Source: Saccharina japonica
Lineage: Eukaryota; Sar; Phaeophyceae; Laminariales; Laminariaceae
NCBI GenBank assembly: GCA_008828725.1
Contig: MEHQ01004095.1
Span: forward strand, 310,001-374,000
DNA: 64,000 nucleotides
Reading direction: 5' to 3'
A program made the translations under genes and the position numbers. Shown here piece after piece: positions 43,001 to 55,000 of this stretch (its first letter is position 1; the number at the start of each line of letters is the position of its first letter). Under the pieces are notes generated by a model. That model had not been told where the DNA came from. It did not search any database and was given only the letters and a program-made list of their open reading frames with translations.

Positions 43001-46000
43001 AGTTTTCGTGTGGGGGCTTCTACATGGTTGTGACTGACGGCGCCCGAAGCTACCGTCTCCTGACATGTTTGACTAAAAACAGACCAAACAACTTTTGTGC
43101 GGGTTGTCGGTTGATGGTGGTGGTGGTGATGGTGGTGACCTCAACAGGTAATTTCTCCAACCAAGGCTAGGGCGCCTTCTCCTGAAGGAAAGAGCAAGCG
43201 CAACGCCCCCGGAGAAGAGGATGGCGCCGCGAGGGACGAAGCTTCCGGGGGTATAAATGCCGCCGGTACAGCCGATCAGGGGAATGGAATTTCTGCCGTT
43301 GTAGGGGACCAAAGCTCGGCAGCCGCTTCTCTCGCGCGCCGCTTGTCGACGGCGGAGGGTACTCGCCCCGAGACAGCAGACGCGGCAGGCGCTGTCGCCG
43401 CGGCAGAGATGGTCCAGCTCGAAAGTCTGGTGACAATGGGAGATGGGAAGCACGATGTCTTCACCTGCCACTGCTGGGGGCTCGAGGGTACGCTGTGGGC
43501 CGCTAACGAGCCGGGACAATTGGTGAGGACATGCTTGGCCTTAGATAATCCATCTCGGAGATATCCTAGGGATGCTGTCGCTACTGCAACACGACTCGCT
43601 CATTGTCGTACTTACGAGCAGTATGTTCATAGCTTTTATCAGGTGCACTTCAATACATATATATATATTTGCATAAACATGTTTTATTTCGTCGACACAC
43701 GACCGCGGCTCGATGGTGCTCGAATCCTTTCGCAAAATGTACCACGCCTCGGCTTTATCACGCACAGCTGAATTATTCCACAGGTCGACGTAAACCCCGG
43801 TGCCTGCGTCCACGTTGGGCCAGTGTTTTTTATTTTCGTGGCCCATGCGAATCAACCGTCGCGCACAGCAAGTATCTACCGCACGGTGCAGTAACCTACG
43901 GAGTGTTGTACGAATAGGCTGAGCCGGTGCAACTGCAGTGCACATGATATCAGGTACAATGTGCTCGTTTCCCTGAGTGGTGTACTGTGAGTTTGGTGTT
44001 CAGCATTGATGTAGCGCTGTCAAAGTCCACTGCGATCGACCTGCCGCTCGTCAGTTTCACTACCGGTAGGCGCTAACCGAGCGGAGACGTTGCCCCTGAA
44101 TCCCCGATCGCCTTTTGATCAGGCCTGCTTTGACGCCAACACAGGCAGATACTCCTCCTGCATAACGTTGAAACGTGCACTGGAGAACTCAGAGAGCAAC
44201 TGGAAAGCGGTTGGGCTGCTCATGACGAAGACTCACATCATCGTTACCGGTAGCGACGGTTCAATTGAATGGCTTACACTTCCTGCGCAGCCTGGAGGGA
44301 GTCTCGAGGTGAAATTGTATTCCTTCAGAGAGCTGCCCGTCTAATCTTTGTCTAAGAGCTATAATTATGGTGGGAAGAAAGAAGCGTTTCGATCGCGTGC
44401 CTACTTTGCTCGTGTGATCAACAAGTTACCAGGGAACGGGACATCGCTCCTAGCTCGTGTGATCAACAAGTGAACAGGGAACGTGTCAACTGTATTTATT
44501 TATAGTTATTCTCGCCTAGTGGGTCAAACATTCGTTGAACTCTTCGACACGATCAGCACGACATTCGACGCTGTAGGGTGTAAAGCACCCGCATCAATTT
44601 TCAACGACAATGCATTCACCCTCGACACCAGCAGTATGCGATCCGTTGGAGGGAAAGGCACCCTTTACCCGTCCGGTTGACCGCCTTCCTGACCTCTAAA
44701 TTCGCGGCGATGTGGCCGTTCTTCTCTTTTTCAGGCGGAATTCAGCATCCAGCTCCGATGCGATGACAATGCTCCTTGCCCGTCTGTTGCGATGGCTTGT
44801 AGCCCCCTGTACGACAAGATGGTGGTGGGATCATCCAACGGAAGGTAACAACGCAGAAAAATTTAACATGTCGCCTTTCGCGCCTGTTGAGTGCTTTGGG
44901 GTCCTTCGTCCACTTCGCTTCTTTTTTGTGCATGGTTTCTTGCACGTTTCGACGTTGACTTGTTGTTTTTTTGTTTTAGCAAAGTTTTGTCTCTGTCAGT
45001 GTGTGCACGGTGCTGAGGGGAGAGGCGGTAAAACACACACCAGGCAATGCCCAGAAGCCGCACTGGACACGCACGAATGTTAATCGTATGTGGTGAGAAG
45101 GGAACACCCCCTCGGCGGCATAATCTTGGGGGTGAACCACTTGCCAAACGCTACTAGCTTAGAACCAAGCCCCCCCCCCCCCCCGCGGTGTCTGCCTGGT
45201 TGGTGAAAGCCCAACGTGCTCCGTCCCGACATTGTAGGGATGCGAGGGTCTATGGTCATACTACTACGCCCGTGCACGACATGAGCACCCCCCCCCTCCC
45301 CCCTTCCCCCCCCCGCGCCGCTCTCACGTATGTTTTCCTCTCTCTCATATTTTTTTCTCACTCTCAAAGGAAAAGCAGACCACCGCCGAGGACTGAATTC
45401 CCGCAAATATGTCGTTTGTGCGAAGGGATAATCTGTTAGACTAGCTAGTCATCATGTTGCCCCGACCGTGAACATGTGTCCCAGCGTGATGGTATGGTAC
45501 CACGATGCGCTAAATCGAAACGCCTCCGTTGAACTGGCCAGAGACAGCATCGATATGACCCCGATAAATTTTTGCCGCCCCCACCCGCGCTGTTCGGATG
45601 TTCGTTTGGCTGCTTCCTTCTACACGGCTGGAATACATATAGCCTTCACAGCATTTTCGTGGACATTGAGAGACATACGGCCGAGCCAGGAATGCCTGCT
45701 AGCGGAGTGAACTCCCTGCGGACGTTTCACACCGGGAAGGTCGTGGCTCTAACCTGCCTTCGCCCGCTATCAACCGAAGTCATGGAGGCATCGGGCGGTG
45801 TCCTTGTGACTGGAGGTAAGCCGTGCTATCCTAGAGGCGGGTGAAATATGTTTGACGTGTTTTAGAACTGCATTAAGCACGTTTATGCGAACAAAGTTGT
45901 TGGAATTGGTGTGGAATATTTGTTGCAGTTTCTTAAGGACTTAAGAGTGACGCTTGCTTTTTTGTTTTTTAATCCTGAGGGGACAATCTCGATGGTAAGG

Positions 46001-49000
46001 CCTTATAGTTTTCTCGTTGAAACTATGCGATGTCATTTTCAGTTATAAAACTGACTGTACTCACTCACTTACGGGGGCAAAACTGATTGTTGGAATTAGA
46101 GTGGAATCATTCTTGCCGTGGTAGTGAGTGAACTCGTAAGTTTTCCTAAAAAAAGTTCGCGTTGTTCTAATATCCGCGCCCATGTTTTTTGGAGGATGTA
46201 GCCGTTGCAAATCAGCGTACATAGGAGCAGCTAGTGTTAAAATAGTAGTGCGTGGGATCCTGCCAACGACGCCAATATGGGGCGGAGCCCCTGGCAGGTT
46301 CCCTCTCTTGCGTGGGTCTGGTGTGGAGGGCACGCCGAGGCGGGTTGGTGCCTCGGGTCTCCGTGGAACGGAGTGACGGGCCCTCTTGGGTGACCTTAAA
46401 CTTGTGTGTAATGAGGCGGTACTATCTAGGGGGGGAGGACCTGGTTTCCACAGATGGCACTCCTCTGACCAAATCTATCTGAACTAAAAAAACATCAACA
46501 AACTGCGTACTCCTTCTTCTAAACAAGAAATCATTATGAACAAAAGGCCTGAAAACACACACTGACTGTGCCCACCACGTTCTTGTGCCGACAGGCGAAG
46601 ATGGGTCAATCCGAGCGTGGACCGCCGCCAGAGGAAAGCTGTGCGGTACCCGAACATTCTCGGCTTTCTCCAACCCGGACGAGTCGGACAAGGCCGCCGA
46701 GGAGAGCAAGAAGACATCGCTCGACGACAGAATCGAGGGTCCCGCGACGACGACAAGGAAGAGGGCAGGCGACGTGCCGGTCCCGGTGTGCGCCCTGGCG
46801 TCTTACGGACCTCAGCCCCTCATCGCGGTCGGTCTCTGCCACGGCACTGTGCACATCGTTTTCGTCAAACAGGTAACATTTTTGTGCCACGACTCTGCTT
46901 TGGGCTTTTGTCGAGAGTGTTCAAACCCTTCCCCAAGGCACTATGTTGTCTGGATGGGATAACTAACCTACCGGCCTACTCAGCCAGCGTTGATTGAGTA
47001 CAGTACTGTGTAGTAGGTTATTCTTTGTAGCCGATAAAATTACGTTTGATTTATTTATTTTTTGTTTCCGTCCCTTTTAGTATCTTCACCTTTCTTGCTC
47101 GTGCTCCCCCCTAATAATAGTCGTAACTCAGATCCGGGGTCAACATAGTAGACTCTTCTTCTCCCTCCTCTCCACTACCGCACGTGCCTTGCTTTATTTC
47201 TGGCGAAAAGGGTTTTAGCAGTTTTTTCTTTCGTCGACTCTCGTTGAATTGCGCCTCTTCCCACGCTAGGCGCCCTCAGCAGTGTTTGCTCGAAATATTA
47301 AGATCATCGACGATCATCGCTTACACACCACCATTCTAACATACTTGGTTACGTATAGAAAACGAAATCCATAAAACCAGCACCAGCTTAGGGCCCGTTT
47401 TAACGAGTATGAAATAAATTCAATTTGGAAAAAATAAAATTCAAATACGCTTTTAATTGGTCAACACACGCACCAGCATCAAAGATTAGGATCTTGGGGT
47501 CTAATCAATTTGAATTGGACGAAAAAACCAAGAAGGTCCCAGGACCTTCTTTTCCAAAGAATTCAAATCAAATTGAGGAGTTGGCCCGACTTGGACCGGC
47601 ATGTCCACGGTGGGCAAACGCCCCCGGTACAATCTGGTCATTTCTTGGTGGCATCGATGACCACGACCGAGGCGACAAAACGTGAACCACAACCCGAGGC
47701 CACCGGGACAACAGCCGCGCCCACGCCTATAGACAATAGCACAGCGTACCCCGGCGGTGGCGCCTCAAAACCAATCATGGCGGTCGCAATCCCAACTTTT
47801 CAACCAGCTCGATGCTCCAACCCGATCAAAAACCGAGCGATCGACCCAAAAACAGGATGATACGCTCAAAACTTCGATAACACAATCGCCGCCCCTGTCT
47901 CGCCCGTGGCGTTCCAGGGATCCCTACGCCCACCCAGGAGACCCTGAGAGCGATAGCTTCCTAGCCTGGGCGGTCAAAAGCCAAAGTATGCTGGCGGCGG
48001 CGCGCACGCGTCGACGCATGCTTTCCCTCTCGTCTCCTCTCGTCGATTTTTTTCACCTGGGCGCTGTGACGCATGCTGCGTTTTTTCGATTTCATAAATA
48101 TTTGAACGAGCAATTCACGTATTGCCCGGTAGTGTAGTGGTCAGCTTCAAAGACTACTACCATTGGTACCCAGGATCGAATCCCACCGTGGTGAGAGATT
48201 TTGTCTTTATTTGACAAAAAATAAAAAGGAACCAATTGCTGAGAGCGCCTTCGGGGCGTGGGTAGGCGGAATCCGACGCAAGTCGACGAGGGAAGAAAGT
48301 GCTGAAACCTTCTCGCGATAAAAATGCAAGGCAAGAACCGTAGTGGGGGGGGAGGGAGAAGAGCCCACTTTGTGACCCCGGATCTGAGTTACGTCCAGGA
48401 AGGAGAGAGAAAGGAAGGGCGAAGATAATAAATGGGATGGACAAAAAAAAAAAAAAAAAAAAGGACGCAAACCACTTTTTTTTTGCGAAATCACATTCAA
48501 ATAGGATTTTATTTTCCAAATTGATTTTTTGCTGTCTTCGTTAATACGGGCCCTTAACATGTCTGGTCAAACGCAGAAAAGAAAATTCAGGACACCAGCA
48601 CCATCCTAACATAGTATGGGTCAAATACAAAAGAAGAAAACAGGACACCAGCACAGCACCGTTCGAACACACTTGATCAAACGCAGACGGCTAAATCCGG
48701 GAGACGAGCACCTCTCTGGCATAGTTGGTGAAGCACAGAAAGCAAGGGAGACACGACGAGGGACTATTTTCGTCGGCATTAAGGCAACTCTAAAAGCGGA
48801 AGGAAGGCCGTGGTATCTCCTTAAAGCAATCTCGAGTCGTACTCGGCCATGATACGTCCGCAACAGGTGTAGAAACAATGCTGGCTGGTGTCCTTGGAGC
48901 AAGCTGCAAGTACTGTCGACGGGTAGAAAGGAAGGTTTAATGTGAAGAACACACACACACACACTGGTTTATCCCGCAAACATATCTTTTTGTTTTGCTG

Positions 49001-52000
49001 CAACCGAGTTAAAATTGACACACGGCATATATTTTATACCATACTACACTATTACGGGTATGGTAGTAAATAGGACCACATATTGGTAGTAAGAATAGGT
49101 TAATATATAGGTTTTAGTGTGTACCGTAGGTCCTATTTACTAAAGGTCCCTCGTGATAGTAGTATGTGGATGTGCCATGAGCTTTATCTACCCCCTTTTT
49201 CTGCCGCACCACTAACTGCTGTACATGCACATACATCTGACTCTAATTCCACGTAATTTGTCATATACCCCCAAAGGGGGAGTGACGCGTGCTACGACAG
49301 AGATATAGGAATTTTCAGCTATTTTTGTTTTTGTGAGTGACGCGGGGGGGGGCCCTTAGGGCCCGAACTAACGAATATAAAATAAGTTCAATTAGGAAAA
49401 AATAAAATTCAAATTCGCTTTTCATTGGTCAACACACGCACCAGCACCAAATATTATTCCCAAAGATCCTAATCTTTGGTGCTGGTGCGTGTGTTGACCA
49501 ATGAAAAGCGGATTTGAATTTTTTTTTTCCAAATTGATTTTTTTTCTTCTTCGTTAAAACGGGCCCTTACACCCAAAGTCGTCGTAAGTGTTAATTCTTG
49601 TGTCGCTTGTGTCGCAACGTGTTCCATTTAACATTGAATGGTTGGGTAGCCTAACATGGGGGTTGTTCACTGGGTACCATGGCATTTTTTTTCTTTTTTT
49701 TTGTTTGTTTGTTTGTAAAATAAGTTATTGGGTGAGGCACACATAGAGCTCCTCAAGTGATCACTCTAGAAAATAAATAGGGTGCGGACGCATGCCACGG
49801 TAGAGGTGTACTAAAAGTACCATGATGTTTATGACGGTGGTCACTTCAGGAGCTCTTTACACTCTTACTGTAAGTAAAAAAAAAAGGTTTTGAGACAAAA
49901 ACACAAGTGCTTCGTACCCTATGTGAACAATCCCATGGCTTAAGCATGCAATACGAAAATATTGCAGCACGAGAATGGATTTCGGGCCGATTTTGGGTTA
50001 AGGAGCATACTATTAGTCGTTCAGAAAACGTTTCAGCCTAAAAAAGGTATACCTTGCTATACCTCTATCGTAGCATGCCTCTGCGACTCTACCCTGCCCT
50101 AAGGTAGCATGCATGAAACGGGCTAAGCTTTCTTTTTCACACCCATCCGCCGGAAAATTAAAAAAGCAAACACAAATAAATTGCCCTGTGGCCGACCAAT
50201 GAAACGGCTTTGCTGTCTACTCCTCCCTTCCCTCGCACCCCCCCCCCCCCCCCCCGCAGACCTCGGCGTACGACGTAGACATGACGTCTCTGTGGTGCGA
50301 GCACTTCTACAACGGTCCCATATCGCAGCTGTGCTTCCACCCCACCAAGACGCTGCTCGCCGTGGCCTCTGCGGACGATCGCGCCGTCCACGTCATCAAC
50401 TTTCACAACTCCATGGGGGACTTCGTCGTGTGCAGTGTCGGCGTGGCACCGCCTGGCCAGGGGGGGGTTAACGGCTTAATGTGAGGAGGTCTTGAGTGAA
50501 CACGTGTGCGTGTGTGCGTGTGTGCGTGTGGTACATACCGTGATAAGTTATATCGCTCGAGGGATTGAAAGATGACACATGGGGTATTTGAAAGAAGGCA
50601 CAATGGGGTAGGATGGATGGTGCGGATTTAAGGCAAAACCGAAATCAAATAGACCTTTTAACCATGATTATTGGCGTTATTTTTGTGTTCACTCTCGTTT
50701 ATTTATAGGTGGCGAGGGAACGACATAATTTTCAGCACGGAGGACTGCCTCGTGTGTGCGCTGCCCATCAAGTCGGAGCGTCGGGCGCGGCCCAACCGTT
50801 CGGACCCTCTGCTGTGGGCTTTCCGCACGCCTACCCCGCTGCACGGCATGAGGCCCCATCCGCAGATCAGGCACGGGCCTTTCTTCGCCGTGTCGGCCGG
50901 CATGCGAGTGTTGCAGGTAAGCTTCTTCTTGTTCTTCTTCTTATTCCATTTGCCATCTGACAGTGTGCAGCTCTTATTTCAATCATAATACCATCCACGT
51001 ATACCTATGATATTAGTCATCCCTGAATACTTGACGACAAACTTACTTCGTATACCAATAATAATGCAGTCCCCCATATTAATGCCTTTACCGACTCCTC
51101 ACTTATCATGCTTATACTATATGATATGTACGTATAAACGTTGTCGGTGTTTACCACGATGTTTTTTTTCATGTTTTTGGTTTGTTTTGGCGGTGTAAAA
51201 GAAGGTCGGCATGCGAGTGTTGCATTTAATGTTCATACAAGACATGCACATATACGTAAGAGACGTTGTCGAGTGTTTACAGTATGTTTGTATGTTTTTC
51301 GTTTGTTTTTTCGTAGCGGTGTTGAAAGAAGGCCGGCATGCGTGTGTTGCAGGTAATGCGATATCGTCTTTAGGAACATTGTCGGAGTGTAAGTTTTAGT
51401 TTTTGGTCTGGTTGGTGATGGTGCTGTTGAAGGGTGGTCGATGAATATAGCTGGGTGCGAATGGTTCATCCGGGTACTGTAATAGAAAGGCTGCCCCTTG
51501 CTCAAGGATGGTTGTCACATTAATAAAAGGTTTTAAGCCTTGCCTCACATCACCAGTGTTGGCGGGGCCCGCACTGTATTGTGCCACCATTTCACTGCAG
51601 TAGGTAGTGTACCCTTTTTAAGGGACCCTGCGATAAGGGAAAACGGCAAATACGGGACCTCAGATCTCTGCCCACCATTCTTGCCCACTGTATACTGACT
51701 GTAAAAAGGGGCCCGTACCAACTCTGATAAGGGACGTTGGTACCTATATTAGGGACCTTCAATCTCGAACGCACTATGACAGGGCCCCTTAAAAGCGGTT
51801 TGCTACCTACTTGCATGTGTAAACGTGTAAACTGTTGTTCTGTTGGGGCAGGTCTTGCCCGCGCTTCCGGAAAAGGGCATCCCTTCGACCGTCGACGGTG
51901 GCGAGCCGAAGCCGCTGTCGCCTCTGGACACCCTAGAAGCTCACCAGAAGGGTGCGGCGGTCATGGCCGCCTCCCCTGACGGGCGGTTTATGGCTACGGG

Positions 52001-55000
52001 AGGTGCCGACGGGCTGGTCTGCCTGTGGATGGTGTATGAAAACCAGGTGGGTGGGTGGGTGGGTAAGTGGGTGGGTGGGTGGGTGGGTGGGTGAGGGGGT
52101 GGGTGAGGGGGTGAGTGAGTGGGTGGGAGGTGGTGGGTGAAGCGAAAACAAATCATAAGTTTGATGCAAAAGTTCAATACGTAGAAAGTTATTGAATTCA
52201 ATCCACGTTTTTTTACAAAGGTTCATTAGAAAACCTTTTGACAAGTAATCAGTACTCGAAACCATATAGCTAACCGAAGCATCGCATGCACGTGCGTGCG
52301 ATCCTTGTAATGACGTAATAACCGGTGTCGAGGAGGCGTGCGCACGTACCATCGTTTTGAACCCAGTCCGTTCAGGGGAGCCTTTACACCGACCGAAGTA
52401 GGGGGGGGGAATGCCGGAGGCCTCATCCAACCCAATAATAGTACTTACAAAGTAAATGTTCGGCAGGCAGCAGATCGACATATTACCTGCAATAAATTAT
52501 CCAACACCGTGCTCCTACCATACTCGTTTTGCTCCTGTATCGCTCGCGCTACTATTATTACTAGGTGGAACTTCTTAATTCCGCGCTGGTGCACGCTGGT
52601 CCCGTGATCTCCCTGGCTTTCGCGTCCGACTCGGGGCAACTGTTCACAACGTCTCTGGACGGAACCGTGTTCGGGCTTACCCTTGAAGGGCTCCAGCAAG
52701 GCTCCGGAAGCCACCCGCCGCCTGTGGTAGCCACGCTGGAGGTGAGCCGTGCGTACTGAGTGCTGACTACGCACTGCAGGAGGATGGAGTGCAGACCTAC
52801 CTAATATCCTTGTGCCACAGTTCTATAAACCTCGGGACGCCTTTCACCCATTCAGAACCGAAACAAATATCCTACACTAATTCCAAGTAGTTTGGACCCA
52901 AATACGTGGGACGAGTTCTTAAGGGGTTAAGTTATACCCCCCTTTGTCACGTTTTTGGGAACAATCTAATATACTTGGAAATAGTGTAGGATCCTTTTTT
53001 CACTGGTGAAATGAATTGAGTAGGATAGGAGATAGTTCGAGAATCGCTCGCTCTTGAATGGTGATATGTAGCAACTGCTGTGTACGCTGGAGGAAGGCAT
53101 GAAGAAAGAAAAAATAATCACAAAACAAAAAATCGAGATTTTCGATCGGGGCAGCGCGGACCGGATCCCTCTGGCTTCAGAATTTTCTCGAAACATTTTG
53201 TAGGGTCTCTCCGGTTTCATCTACCAAGCGAAAACATAAGGCATGCCTTGTATCTAGTTTGGGCGGGCGTGTGAATGACCAACAGCCTCGTGTAATTGGC
53301 AGGAGCGCCTTATCGCCTTGTTTAAAGGCCTTGAACATTTAATAAATGCATCCAACTTGCCCTCTTGCACTTTTTCCCTTCCATCCCATTTCATATATCA
53401 TCTTGGCCCTTCTTTTCTCTCTCCCTTCTGTTATTTTAGTCGTAAGCTCAGATCCGGGGTCATATATATAGCACGCTCTCTTCCCCTCCCCCCATTCCCA
53501 CTACGGTTCTTGCCTTGCATTTTTTTCCATCACGAGAAGACCTCAGCCCTTTCTTCCCTTTGTCGGCTCGCGTCGAATTGTTCATGTTAAAATGTACGAA
53601 ACATACCTTATATGTGAGGTTGTTGTGTACGTGCCATACGTAGCAACACGCGTTAATGTAGGCGGTATGGTCTGGTGGTATGCTATCAACAGTTTCATTC
53701 GCATCGTAGCGCGGGCGAGCGGTGGAAAACCCTTTTATTAATATGAATAGAAAGTTTACTGAATGTTGACCTTCATTTATTAGTGTTGCTACGCTAACCC
53801 TAACTAATATTACGGGGAGGCATAGTACACATACTAATAATCATAATAGGACCTACGGTGCATAATATTATGGGGGACCATAAAGTAAATAGAACCAAAT
53901 ATTGTTCGTCAAGAAATGGGAAATATATGAATTTTTGTATGTACCGTGGGTCCTATTTACTATGGCCCCCCGTAGGAATAATAATACTAGCTAATGAAAG
54001 TGTACCCTTTTGCGACAATGATCTGTCAGAGACTAGCGGACAGAAAAGCGGCGGCCCAGATGGGGCAAGGCAGCACGACCGACATCATCGAGCGCTTGGA
54101 TGCCGAGACATGGAGGCAGGAATCCACCGCCGAAGTGCGCGACAACACAAACGTGAGAACAAGAACAACAAGAAACCGTGTCACAGGGTGTGTGTAGGTA
54201 GGGTAGATACAAGCGATACAGCGAACAAGATTAGTATTTACCTAGTTTTACTGACAATATTTGGGCCTGTTTACTATGGTCCTCCGCAGCACTATCTACC
54301 CGTCAAGTCCAGCCAAGACATGTCTTATTCACAGCCAAGTCATGTCGTCTTGTTCACAGCCACGGTATGCTGTCTTATACAAAGCCAAGGCATGTTGTCT
54401 TACTCACAGCCAAGGCATGCCGTATTCACAGCCAAGGCATGTCGTATTCACAACCAATGCATGTTGTCTTATTCACAGCCAAGGCATGTTGTCTTATTCA
54501 CAGTCAAGGCATCTTGTCTTATTCACAGCCAAGGCACGTTGTCTTATTCACAGCCAAGGCACGTTGTCTTATTCACAGCCAAGGCACGTTGTCTTATTCA
54601 CAACCAAGGCATGTTGTCTTATTCACAGCCAAGGCATGTTGTCTTATTCACAGCCAAGGCGCGTTGTCTTATTCACAACCAAGGCATGTTGTCTATTCAC
54701 AGCCAAGACATGTCTTATTGAAAGTCAAGGCATGTTGTCTTATTCACAGCCAAGTCACGTTGTATTATTCACAGCCAAGGCATGTTGGCTTATTCACAGC
54801 CAAGGCATGTTGTCTCATTCACAGCCAAGTCACGCTGTCTTATTGACAGGCACGGCATGGACGCGTGGCGTGGTACGATAGAGGTCTTGTAGTACAGTAC
54901 TTTTGGGCCGAAACGCTTGAAAGATCGGGCTCCTTAGACCAAAGCCGTCTTTACCGTCTTTCGTCCCTGTGTTTGCAATACTTTTCATTGTAAAGTTAGA

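Larger units (their letters stand above)
46873..50259 (+). other. CFAP43 intron 9 (3.4 kb, transposon-rich)
   Basis: Holds a minus-strand SINE, a Harbinger-like element with an internal SINE, a mariner-like MITE, a Harbinger-like MITE and a LINE-type 3' end. The last 700 bp show no repeat I could name, apart from the poly-C run before exon 10. Confidence 0.7.

Noticed and set aside
43785..43917. Candidate CFAP43 exon after ATTCCACAG
   Set aside because: The exon 5 to exon 6 junction is already in frame and matches the family. This frame ends in TAA and breaks the protein.
48122..48200. Possible functional tRNA gene
   Set aside because: Same reason: it is the head of a full SINE inside a transposon.
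53790..53805. Telomere-like CTAACCCTAACTAA
   Set aside because: One or two units only, beside a MITE; no array.
53858..54881. Long plus-strand frames (206-287 codons) rich in His, Ser, Gln and Pro
   Set aside because: They are readings of the 25-bp minisatellite; they recur in three frames and in both duplication units, without family resemblance.
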